Part shown: positions 1-5,775 of the stretch, piece by piece
Numbering within the stretch: the stretch's first letter is position 1
Layout of the letters: each line of letters opens with the position of its first letter
Assembly: GCA_022839525.1 (NCBI GenBank)
Contig: JALHET010000098.1
Coordinates: forward strand, 1 to 6,992
Reading direction: 5' to 3'
DNA: 6,992 nt
From: Lentisphaerota bacterium
GTDB taxonomy: Bacteria; Verrucomicrobiota; Kiritimatiellia; RFP12; UBA1067
Position numbers and translations under genes: made by a program
Notes under the pieces: generated by a model
The model's database searches: none
The model's input: only the letters and a program-made list of their open reading frames with translations
What the model was told of the DNA's origin: nothing

Positions 1-39
1 GTCTTCAAACTCGTCGAGAATGGTGCGTTGCGGCTTCAT
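1..39 (-). CDS. Start of an unidentified gene coupled to the ECF sigma factor (partial)
   Basis: Only the first 13 codons are in the window (MKPQRTILDEFED), and the gene continues past position 1. The ATG occupies 39-37 and overlaps the TGA of the sigma-factor gene (38-36) in an ATGA arrangement, which suggests translational coupling. A purine-rich GGGGAGG lies about nine bases upstream of this ATG, inside the sigma gene, and would serve as a Shine-Dalgarno site. In related ECF operons the gene directly after the sigma factor is often an anti-sigma factor or a FecR-like membrane protein. That role is an inference from position only, because 13 residues show no domain. Confidence 0.6.
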   Translation of the reverse strand, partial: MKPQRTILDEFED

Positions 40-578
40 GATGGAACCTCCCCGAGCCGCGCCTTCTCGATGCACTGCGCCAGAGCCCGTCGCGTCTTGA
101 ACAGGATCAGCGACACGGCGTTGGGGGAGCACTTGCGCGCGCCGGCCAAATCCTTGACCGAGACGCCTTTGATGTAGCGCGCCTCGACCAAATCGCGGGC
201 GAACGCCGACAGTTTCCTCATGCAGACGTCCAGGTATGCCATGTCTTTTTCCGTGTCGTCGAAAGCGTTTTCGGCGTCTTCGGCCACCTGCTCGAAAAAG
301 GAATCGTCGGCGAGCGTCAGGCGGTCGCGGGACTTGCGTGTGCGGTAAGAGAGAACCTCGTAGTAGGCCACACGCTTTGCCCACGGCAGGAAGGGGCGTG
401 ACGGGTCGTACGTGCCCAGTTCCCGGCAGAGCTTCAGGTTGGTTTCCTGTAGCACGTCCTGCGCGTCCTGCGTGTCGCCGATCAGCGCGCAGATGTACGC
501 GAAGAGCGCGAATTGGACGGCAAGCAGGGCGCGGTTGGCCTCATCGGATACGTTCGGAATGTCGGGTGTGCCGTTCAT
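36..578 (-). CDS. ECF-type RNA polymerase sigma factor (sigma-70 family)
   Basis: This encodes about 180 residues, the usual length for an extracytoplasmic-function sigma factor, which directs RNA polymerase to a specific promoter set. Only regions 2 and 4 are present. Region 2 covers roughly residues 18-85, with the hallmark DAQDVLQETNLKL (region 2.2) and the PWAKRVAYYEVLSYRTRKSR stretch (2.3-2.4, contacting the -10 element). Region 4 covers roughly 118-168, with the helix-turn-helix SVKDLAGARKCSPNAVSLIL followed by a basic recognition helix (FKTRRALAQ). The type resembles the short ECF factors abundant in planctomycetes and verrucomicrobia. I chose the ATG at 578. A TTG at 587 would add MFT, but neither start has a convincing Shine-Dalgarno site. 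The TGA overlaps the next gene's ATG. The regulon and inducing signal cannot be read from the sequence. Confidence 0.9.
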   Translation of the reverse strand: MNGTPDIPNVSDEANRALLAVQFALFAYICALIGDTQDAQDVLQETNLKLCRELGTYDPSRPFLPWAKRVAYYEVLSYRTRKSRDRLTLADDSFFEQVAEDAENAFDDTEKDMAYLDVCMRKLSAFARDLVEARYIKGVSVKDLAGARKCSPNAVSLILFKTRRALAQCIEKARLGEVPS

Positions 579-598
579 GGTGAACAAACAAAGTTACA

Positions 599-608
599 CC
601 ATATATGG
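599..608. promoter_or_regulatory. Perfect 10-bp palindrome upstream of the sigma-factor gene
   Basis: CCATATATGG is a perfect inverted repeat, centred about 25 bases upstream of the sigma-factor ATG. It is a markedly AT-rich core in a GC-rich region and lies in the 68-base gap between the toroid gene and the sigma gene. On the minus strand it could supply a TATA-like -10 element or an operator half-site pair. No convincing -35 hexamer stands out at the right spacing, so this is a candidate site only. Confidence 0.3.
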
Positions 609-646
609 ACAGAAGGGGGTGGAATCTTTCCCCTGTGCGGGCTTTT

Positions 647-1450
647 TTACCGGCATGTGCCAAGCGCCAGCAGGCCGTAGAAGGTGTGTTCGGCGTCGCC
701 GCGTCCGGCAGTGGGCGACGCGCCAAACAGTCCGTCCGTCCGCCAGCACGCCTCGACAAACGCAAGGTCAGCCTCTCTTTCTCCGCCGATGGACGATGGT
801 TGGTTGCCGATTGAAAACCGCGCGACCGCTGTGGCGAGCAGGTCGGGCAAAGCCTTTGGCGCGGAGGCGAAACCGCCGTTTGCGCACCGGCGTGATGTCA
901 GCACGGAGAGGATGTCCGAGGCACATTCACCCGCCAAACTAGCCAGAAGCAAGCCTGCCGCAAGACGCGGAGTCGGCGCGTGTTCGACGGGACTTGCCGC
1001 AAACAAGCGCTTCTGCCTCCGCCACAGCAGACGCGCCAGCCAGCGCGGCACATCGCCCAGGGCTAAGGCCAGCATGAAGGCAGTGTATACCCCGTGTGTG
1101 TCGCCGCGCAGCAGAGCGGTTCCGGGCGTGGGCCACGGGAGGTGCGGAGGGTGCCCCTCACAGGCCCGCACGAAGGCCGCGCACTGCGCGTCGACCGCGT
1201 TTGCGTCGCGCCGGTGTGCGGCCATGTAGGCGCACAGCCGGTTGCGGTCATAGGCCGCGCCGAGCGCCCGTAGGCCAAGCCATGCGAAAAGCGAATAGTA
1301 CGGGTCAGAGTTGCCGTCCAATCCCGCAAACCCGCCGTCCGGCTCCTGCAGCGCAAGCAACGCCGCCGCAATGCATCCGCGCGCTTCGGGCATCAACCCC
1401 TCCGCGCCGCGTGCGGCGGTGACTTCGAGGGTTTGGAACAGGTTCGCCAT
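647..1450 (-). CDS. Prenyltransferase-like alpha/alpha toroid protein, catalytic Cys missing
   Basis: The product of about 267 residues carries repeated Gly-rich motifs of the prenyltransferase/squalene-oxidase toroid fold: QEPDGGFAGLDGNSDPYYSL near the N terminus, a middle DTHGVYTAFMLALALG repeat, then RRCANGGFA and RTDGLFGA repeats. The closest pattern is the beta subunit of protein geranylgeranyltransferase, in which zinc is held by Asp, Cys and His. Here the Asp of ALPDLLATAV and the His of GDAEHTFYGLLALG are kept. The position two after the Asp, where Cys is expected, is Leu. Protein prenylation is therefore unlikely, and a binding or unknown role is more plausible. No signal peptide or membrane segment is evident. 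I chose the ATG at 1450. An upstream in-frame GTG (1468-1466) has a GGAAGG-like site but lies at the edge of a strong hairpin that would hide it. The neighbours give no functional clue. Confidence 0.75.
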   Translation of the reverse strand: MANLFQTLEVTAARGAEGLMPEARGCIAAALLALQEPDGGFAGLDGNSDPYYSLFAWLGLRALGAAYDRNRLCAYMAAHRRDANAVDAQCAAFVRACEGHPPHLPWPTPGTALLRGDTHGVYTAFMLALALGDVPRWLARLLWRRQKRLFAASPVEHAPTPRLAAGLLLASLAGECASDILSVLTSRRCANGGFASAPKALPDLLATAVARFSIGNQPSSIGGEREADLAFVEACWRTDGLFGASPTAGRGDAEHTFYGLLALGTCR

Positions 1451-1467
1451 ATCCGCATAAAATGACA

Positions 1468-1497
1468 CAGCCCCTTCCGTGCAAGAGGAAGAGGCTG
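1468..1497 (-). terminator. Hairpin, probable terminator of the gnd / AsmA-like transcript
   Basis: On the minus strand CAGCCTCTTCC and GGAAGGGGCTG form an 11-bp stem with a single G-U pair and an eight-base loop (TCTTGCAC). The stem is followed by TGTCATTTTAT, an imperfect U-tract. It lies 26 bases past the TAA of the AsmA-like gene and just before the toroid gene, where a rho-independent terminator is expected. A second, weaker six-pair stem (AAGTCG/CGACTT, 1504-1525) overlaps the stop codon. The broken U-tract leaves efficiency uncertain, so it could attenuate rather than fully stop transcription. Confidence 0.5.
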
Positions 1498-1523
1498 CGT
1501 TGGAAGTCGTCTGTGGAAGCGAC

Positions 1524-2495
1524 TTATTTAAACAGCTTCTTCAGTTTGTCCGTTGTTTGTTTCGCCGCGTCGCCCGCACTTTTCGCTGCATTTTCTGCGG
1601 CCTTGACCGCGTCAGACGCCGCATCGTTTGCGCCACCTGCCGCGCCTTTGAGTGTATCCGTCGCGCCTTTGGCCGCGTCCGTTGCGCTACCTGCCGCGCC
1701 TTTGAGCGCATCCGTCGCGCCTTTGGCCGCGTCCGTCGCGCTACTTGCCGCACCTTTGAGCGCCTCTGACGCGCCCTTGACCGCTCCGGAAGCGGAGTCT
1801 CCCAAGCCTTTCAGAAGATCGCCAGCCGCGCCAGCCGCGCCGGTGACCGCTTGGGTGAGGCCGTTGAGGATGCCGTTGATGACTTCGGTCAGTGCGTCGA
1901 TGGCGGTCGTGCCGCCAGACGCCTTGCCGATGTCGCGCACGGTGACCGACGGCAGGGGGAGCGTCATCGCCTTGCCTAGGGTCAGGCCGGAGGCGTACGA
2001 GACTTTTCCGCTGTTCAACGTGAACTCCTCGATGATCACCTTCTTGCCCGCCTTTTTCTCTTCGGGCTTCTTGGCTTTCTCGGCCTCCGAAGATTTCTTG
2101 GCGTTGGAAAGCATGGCGTCGAAGTTCGACTGGCCGTCCTTGCTCTCGAACGTGATGGACGGCGCAACGATCTGGATCTTGCGCACCACGATGGTGTCGC
2201 TCAACAGCGACTTGAGGTTCAGGCCGACTTCCACCTTATCCACGGAGAACGCATTCTTGTCCGAATACCCCTTCGGGTTTCCGACCTGCACGTGGGAAAT
2301 GACCAGATTGCCTGCCAGGGGGCTGAGTTTGACATCGCCGACCGACACAGGCACGCCCAGCGCTTTGGGGCCGCCCACCGAGGCGGCGGTCTTGACGATC
2401 GGTCCGATGGTCATCGGCAGCGTCAGAATTGCCGCCACCAGCAACACCACGACTACGATCACAAGCCACATCAGAATTTTACCGAGTTTTTTCAT
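1524..2495 (-). CDS. AsmA/DUF748-like membrane-anchored protein with 18-residue repeat tail
   Basis: The product has 323 residues in three parts. Residues 7-27 are one strongly hydrophobic membrane segment after a short Lys-rich N terminus (MKKLGK), so the bulk probably faces the periplasm. Residues 28-190 match the pattern of AsmA/DUF748-type envelope proteins: a VSVGDVKLSPLAGNLVISHV block, VGNPKGY, a beta strand around VEVGLNLKSLLSDTIVVRKI, then APSITFE. A Lys/Glu-rich charged linker occupies about 133-152. From about 230 to the end the chain is Ala/Gly/Lys/Asp-rich, with four 18-residue units at about 241-258, 259-276, 277-294 and 295-312 (type GATDALKGAAGSATDAAK). Eighteen residues equal five helical turns, so these should form a long amphipathic helix resembling LEA proteins. 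AsmA-family members act in envelope assembly or lipid transfer, but the role here is unknown. Only a weak purine-rich site (AGAGAGAG) precedes the ATG. The gene follows gnd by 41 bases and is probably co-transcribed. Confidence 0.75.
   Translation of the reverse strand: MKKLGKILMWLVIVVVVLLVAAILTLPMTIGPIVKTAASVGGPKALGVPVSVGDVKLSPLAGNLVISHVQVGNPKGYSDKNAFSVDKVEVGLNLKSLLSDTIVVRKIQIVAPSITFESKDGQSNFDAMLSNAKKSSEAEKAKKPEEKKAGKKVIIEEFTLNSGKVSYASGLTLGKAMTLPLPSVTVRDIGKASGGTTAIDALTEVINGILNGLTQAVTGAAGAAGDLLKGLGDSASGAVKGASEALKGAASSATDAAKGATDALKGAAGSATDAAKGATDTLKGAAGGANDAASDAVKAAENAAKSAGDAAKQTTDKLKKLFK
1632..1795 (-). repeat. 54-bp tandem repeats inside the AsmA-like gene
   Basis: A 54-base unit recurs with exact spacing; TTTGAG on the plus strand appears at 1647, 1701 and, as CTTTGAG, at 1754. 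The two best copies (1647-1700 and 1701-1754) differ at five positions, and flanking copies are more diverged. The unit encodes 18 residues. Most differences between the best copies are silent, and one pair of changes converts Thr to Ala. This indicates recent in-frame duplication with protein-level constraint. Copy number could vary between strains. Confidence 0.85.
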
Positions 2496-2536
2496 AACGT
2501 TTTTTCTCTCTCTTCTTTACGAGGTGAACGATCACA

Positions 2537-4003
2537 CTACACAGTGTAAGTCGAAGCGGCGGTACTGCCTCCACTCTCAGTCCAGATATGATGGTAGAAC
2601 TCACCGCGCGGCTTGTCAACACGCTCAAAGGTATGCGCGCCGAAGTAGTCGCGCTGCGCCTGCAGCAGGTTCGCCGGCAGGCGGGCGCTGCGGTAGGCGT
2701 CGAAGTAGTTGAGCGCGGTACCCATGGCCGGCACCGGAATGCCAAGGTCGATAGCCGTCTTGATGACAGTACGCCACGCGCTCTGAGCCTTGGCGACGGT
2801 CTTTTTGAAGTAAGGGTCGAGCAGCAGGTTGGCGAGCTGCGGATTGGCATCGAAAGCCTCCTTGATCTTGCCGAGGAAGCGGGCGCGGATGATGCAGCCT
2901 TGGCGCCACACCAGCGCGATTTCGCCATAGTTCAAATCCCACTTGTATTCGTCCGCCGCCGCGCGCATGAGCTGGTAGCCCTGCGCGTACGAACAGATTT
3001 TCGAGGCGTAGACCGCCTGTTCCAACTGCTTCACGAAAAGCTTTTTATCGACGGCGACTTTGGCAGCGGGTCCCCTCAACACCTTGGAAGCCGCGACGCG
3101 CTCGTTTTTGATCGCCGAGAGACAGCGTGCGAAAACGGCCTCCGCGATCTGCGGGATGGCCACGCCCAAGTCAAGCCCGGCCTGTGAGGTCCACTTGCCT
3201 GTGCCTTTCTGGCCCGCCGTATCCAGAATGATGTCCACCATCGGCTTGCCGGTCTCTTCATCATACTGCGAAAGGATGTCCGCGGTTATGTCGATCAGAT
3301 AGCTGTCGAGGTCGCCAGTGTTCCATTTAGCGAAGACCTTCTGCATCTCCTTGGCGGACATGCCGAGACCGCGCGCCATCAGGTCGTACGCTTCGCAGAT
3401 GAGCTGCATGTCGCCGTACTCAATGCCGTTGTGCACCATCTTGACGAAGTGACCAGCACCGTCGCTACCGATCCAAGCGCAGCAGGGCGTGCCGTCTTCG
3501 ACCTTCGCTGCGACATCCTGGAAAATTGCCTTCACGTGAGGCCACGCTTTGACATCGCCACCAGGCATGATGGCCGGGCCCAACAGTGCGCCCTCTTCGC
3601 CACCGGAGACACCGGCGCCAATGAAGCGCAGGCCTTTTTCCGCTAGATAGCGTGTGCGGCGGATCGTGTCAGGGAAGTGGCTGTTGCCGCCGTCGATGAT
3701 GATGTCGCCTTTTTCCAGCACGGGCAGCAGCGCTTCGATCGTCTGGTCCACGGCCGCTCCGGCTTTGACCATGATCATCACGCGGCGCGGTTTCTTGAGG
3801 CTGTCCGCCAGTTCTTGCATCGAGCGGCAGCCGATCAGGCGCTTGCCCGCGCCGCGGCCGTTGATGAAGGCGTCAACCTTCGCGACCGTGCGGTTGTAGC
3901 AGGCTACCGTGTAGCCTTTGCTCTCCATGTTGAGAATGAGGTTTTCGCCCATCACCGCGAGGCCGATGAGCCCGATGTCTGCTTTGGTTGCTTTCTTCGC
4001 CAT
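2537..4003 (-). CDS. gnd: 6-phosphogluconate dehydrogenase, decarboxylating
   Basis: This cytosolic enzyme of the oxidative pentose phosphate pathway oxidises 6-phosphogluconate to ribulose 5-phosphate and CO2 with NADP+. The 488 residues span the full family length. The Rossmann motif [12 protein letters not shown] is at 11-22, followed by NRT (37-39), typical of NADP preference. Substrate and catalytic residues are intact: N107 in [13 protein letters not shown]133 in GVSGGEEGA, and K188 and E195 in [15 protein letters not shown]. The family signature [14 protein letters not shown] is at 259-272. R451 and H457 lie in [10 protein letters not shown] and complete the partner subunit's active site. 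All are offset by five from the sheep enzyme numbering. The ATG at 4003 has a good Shine-Dalgarno site (AAGGA, eight bases upstream). No glucose-6-phosphate dehydrogenase gene is nearby. The gene follows the UxuB-like SDR after 96 bases and precedes the AsmA-like gene. Confidence 0.97.
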   Translation of the reverse strand: MAKKATKADIGLIGLAVMGENLILNMESKGYTVACYNRTVAKVDAFINGRGAGKRLIGCRSMQELADSLKKPRRVMIMVKAGAAVDQTIEALLPVLEKGDIIIDGGNSHFPDTIRRTRYLAEKGLRFIGAGVSGGEEGALLGPAIMPGGDVKAWPHVKAIFQDVAAKVEDGTPCCAWIGSDGAGHFVKMVHNGIEYGDMQLICEAYDLMARGLGMSAKEMQKVFAKWNTGDLDSYLIDITADILSQYDEETGKPMVDIILDTAGQKGTGKWTSQAGLDLGVAIPQIAEAVFARCLSAIKNERVAASKVLRGPAAKVAVDKKLFVKQLEQAVYASKICSYAQGYQLMRAAADEYKWDLNYGEIALVWRQGCIIRARFLGKIKEAFDANPQLANLLLDPYFKKTVAKAQSAWRTVIKTAIDLGIPVPAMGTALNYFDAYRSARLPANLLQAQRDYFGAHTFERVDKPRGEFYHHIWTESGGSTAASTYTV

Positions 4004-4027
4004 GGTTGTTTTCCTTTTTTTCGAGGG

Positions 4028-4046
4028 ATTCGAAAGAGTTTCGAGT
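4028..4046 (-). other. Small hairpin in the gnd leader
   Basis: TCGAAA and TTTCGA pair around a GAG loop on the plus strand. The six-pair stem (4030-4035 with 4039-4044) can be extended by a T-G and an A-T pair. It lies just upstream of the gnd Shine-Dalgarno site in the minus-strand transcript. TTCGA recurs three times here (4020, 4029, 4040). It may only be an mRNA stem; nothing shows a regulatory role. Confidence 0.3.
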
Positions 4047-4055
4047 TAAGTGAGG

Positions 4056-4093
4056 GGCTGATCTGTCTGATTTGTCGGATCAGCCTGATCGTC
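4056..4093 (-). repeat. Degenerate 9-bp repeats forming an intergenic stem-loop
   Basis: Four adjoining 9-base units read CTGATCTGT (4058), CTGATTTGT (4067), CGGATCAGC (4076) and CTGATCGTC (4085) on the plus strand. The same segment contains a perfect eight-pair inverted repeat, GGCTGATC (4056-4063) with GATCAGCC (4078-4085), around a 14-base loop. It sits six bases past the stop of the UxuB-like gene, in the gap before gnd. No U-tract follows on the minus strand, so it is not a standard terminator. It could stabilise or punctuate the mRNA between the two genes. Confidence 0.55.
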
Positions 4094-4099
4094 CAAAGA

Positions 4100-4957
4100 C
4101 TACACGCCGCTGTAAGCCGCGAAGCCGCCGTCCACCGGTACCACCACGCCGGTCACGAAGCCTGCCGCCGAGTCCGAGACCAGCCACAGCAACGCGCCGA
4201 TCAGGTCGGACGGATCGCCGAAACGCTCCATCGGTGTGTGCGCCATGATTTTCTCGGAGCGCGGGGTCATGCTGCCGTCCGGATTGGTCAGCAGCGAGCG
4301 GTTTTGATCTGTCAGGAAGAAGCCCGGTGCGATCGCATTGACGCGGATGCCGGCCTTGGCCATGTGCACCGCCATCCACTGCGTGAAGTTGCTGACCGCC
4401 GCCTTGGCCGCGCTGTAGGCCGGAATCTTGGTGAGCGGACGGAAAGCGTTCATCGACGAGACGTTGATGATCACGCCCGAGCGCTCCTGCGCCATTTTCT
4501 TGGTGAAGGCCTGGGTCGGCAGCAGCGTACCGAGGAAGTTGAGATTGAAAACAAACTCGATGCCTTTGGGATCCAGATCGTAGAAGGTCACGAAATCGCG
4601 GTTATCTTTCAGCAGGTCATCGGGGTTCAGGTACTCCATCGCCGTGGTGCCTTTGGGATGGTTGCCGCCCGCGCCGTTGATCAGGATCGAAACCGGGCCC
4701 AGGCTCTTCTCGATCTCGGTATTGGCTGCTTCGAGGCTCTCCTTCTCCAGCGCGTTGCAGGCCACGGCTATGGCCTTGCCGCCCGCTGCCGTGATCGCGT
4801 CCGCCACGCGCTGCGCGGCCTCCAGTTTAAGATCAGCCACAGCCACCGCCGCGCCGCACTCGGCCAACGCCTTAGCCATCGCACTGCACAGCACACCGCC
4901 GCCGCCGGTCACTACCGCGACCTTGTTTTTCAAATCAACCTTGAATGGAACTGTCAT
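4100..4957 (-). CDS. uxuB: SDR oxidoreductase, fructuronate reductase (D-mannonate oxidoreductase) type
   Basis: The 285-residue protein is a classical short-chain dehydrogenase/reductase. Its cofactor loop is an unusual TGGGGVLC (17-24), the NAG-type motif is NGAGG (94-98), N140 is in the catalytic-Asn position, and S168, Y181 and K185 form the active site. Beyond the general SDR pattern it carries blocks I associate with the SDR-type UxuB (YjmF) of Bacillus: FYDLDPKGIEFVFNLNFLGT, SSMNAFRPLTKIPAYS, APGFFLTDQNRSLL and the C terminus PVDGGFAAYSGV. That enzyme interconverts D-fructuronate and D-mannonate in hexuronate degradation, feeding 2-keto-3-deoxygluconate. No mannonate dehydratase or uronate isomerase is in the window, so a related sugar-acid substrate such as gluconate cannot be excluded. 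The ATG at 4957 follows AAAGGA by nine bases. The gene begins only 20 bases after the endonuclease stop and probably shares its transcript. Confidence 0.85.
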   Translation of the reverse strand: MTVPFKVDLKNKVAVVTGGGGVLCSAMAKALAECGAAVAVADLKLEAAQRVADAITAAGGKAIAVACNALEKESLEAANTEIEKSLGPVSILINGAGGNHPKGTTAMEYLNPDDLLKDNRDFVTFYDLDPKGIEFVFNLNFLGTLLPTQAFTKKMAQERSGVIINVSSMNAFRPLTKIPAYSAAKAAVSNFTQWMAVHMAKAGIRVNAIAPGFFLTDQNRSLLTNPDGSMTPRSEKIMAHTPMERFGDPSDLIGALLWLVSDSAAGFVTGVVVPVDGGFAAYSGV

Positions 4958-4977
4958 GACATCTTTTCCTTTCCCTT

Positions 4978-5775
4978 TTATTCTGCTTCTAGCAATGATC
5001 GAATGATTGTCAGCGTTTCTATTCTTAGTGTCTCAGAGTTCCTCCTGAAAAACGCCTCAAGGTCAAACCCGACAACCTGCTTGAGAAATGTGAATGTAGA
5101 TGATAGCGCGTTTCCATCCAGTGTACCAGTCAACACAGCCATTTTGTCTTTTCGGTACCTATCAATGACGGCATCGTTGACTTGCTGTGACAGAATCATA
5201 AACGTTGGAAGTAACCCCTCTTGATAGGCACTCATGCCAAAGCGAAGGTCTGCATTCTGACGTTTAGAATCTGCGCTCTTATAGCCTTGCCTTATCTCAA
5301 AAACGACACCCTGTATCCGTTTTAGTTTTGCGGGTGTCAACTCCACATACGGCCCAACTGCCGCTACCCAATCAGTAAAAACTCGCCGCTGTGCATCCGA
5401 TAAATCAGAAAAAGAGATTTTTGCGTCAAGATTATGAACTCCGGTTTTCCCGTTTGGTTTGCGATATCGGTAGCTCCAAGCTGTTTCTTCTTCGTTCAAT
5501 CCCAAGGCGTTTTGGATAATGGATCTCAGGAGACGCTCTGCTCCAACACCAATCTGTCTGTAGACAGAGGTCAGCCCGCCGGCCGCCTTGTGTGTAGCAT
5601 AGACAAGCGGATCGTCTAAACCGATCCATGCGTAAAAAGGATCACTCCCATATAAATTTTGGAACGCAGGTAAACCTACGCCATCTGATTTTGAATGCCC
5701 GAAGGCGGGGCGATATGACGAGCAGATCCTGATCGGTGTCAGAAAAATTTCAACAAGAGTTTGATCCGATATCAT
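4978..5775 (-). CDS. Putative type II restriction endonuclease, family not recognised
   Basis: I do not recognise this 265-residue protein by family. Its position makes it a restriction endonuclease: its ATG (5775-5773) overlaps the TGA of the C5 methyltransferase (5774-5772), as in many type II pairs. A Shine-Dalgarno site AGGAGA lies ten bases upstream, inside the methyltransferase gene. The most family-like block is VVFEIRQGYKSADSKRQNADL at about 157-177, a hydrophobic strand then charged residues. This could be the core of a PD-(D/E)xK nuclease, with E160 and a nearby K166 or the D169-S-K171 triplet as metal and catalytic residues. A second hydrophobic strand, LLPTFMIL, is at 188-195. There is no signal peptide or membrane segment. 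The base composition is more AT-rich than in uxuB and gnd. The cleavage site would match the methyltransferase target, which cannot be read here. Confidence 0.65.
   Translation of the reverse strand: MISDQTLVEIFLTPIRICSSYRPAFGHSKSDGVGLPAFQNLYGSDPFYAWIGLDDPLVYATHKAAGGLTSVYRQIGVGAERLLRSIIQNALGLNEEETAWSYRYRKPNGKTGVHNLDAKISFSDLSDAQRRVFTDWVAAVGPYVELTPAKLKRIQGVVFEIRQGYKSADSKRQNADLRFGMSAYQEGLLPTFMILSQQVNDAVIDRYRKDKMAVLTGTLDGNALSSTFTFLKQVVGFDLEAFFRRNSETLRIETLTIIRSLLEAE

Noticed and set aside
618..642. Possible terminator stems around GGGGAAAGATTCCACCCC and GCCCGCACAGGGG after the toroid gene.
   Set aside because: The stems are short or bulged, and no U-run follows on the minus strand. The T-run at 643-648 faces the plus strand, where no gene ends.
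684..1229. Plus-strand open frame opposite the toroid gene.
   Set aside because: It is a low-complexity Arg/Ala/Ser product with no domain, while the opposite strand shows clear toroid motifs.
1632..1795. Regularly spaced repeats considered as a CRISPR array.
   Set aside because: The 54-base units adjoin with no unique spacers and stay in frame inside a coding region, so they are protein repeats.
2534..2547. Five-pair inverted repeat ACACT/AGTGT at the gnd stop codon.
   Set aside because: It is too short, overlaps the coding end and has no U-tract. The AsmA-like gene follows closely, so a terminator here is unlikely.
1462..2712. A 416-codon plus-strand open frame with an Ala/Ser/Pro repeat protein.
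   Set aside because: The repeats are the complement of the 54-bp repeats in the AsmA-like gene, and the frame runs across that gene, the gap and the end of gnd. The minus-strand product has a membrane segment and family motifs, while this one has none.
3677..5224. A 515-codon open frame on the plus strand, opposite gnd, uxuB and part of the endonuclease gene.
   Set aside because: It is antisense to three well-supported genes, its product is rich in His, Arg and Ala with no recognisable domain, and it crosses gene boundaries. It is a GC-driven shadow frame.
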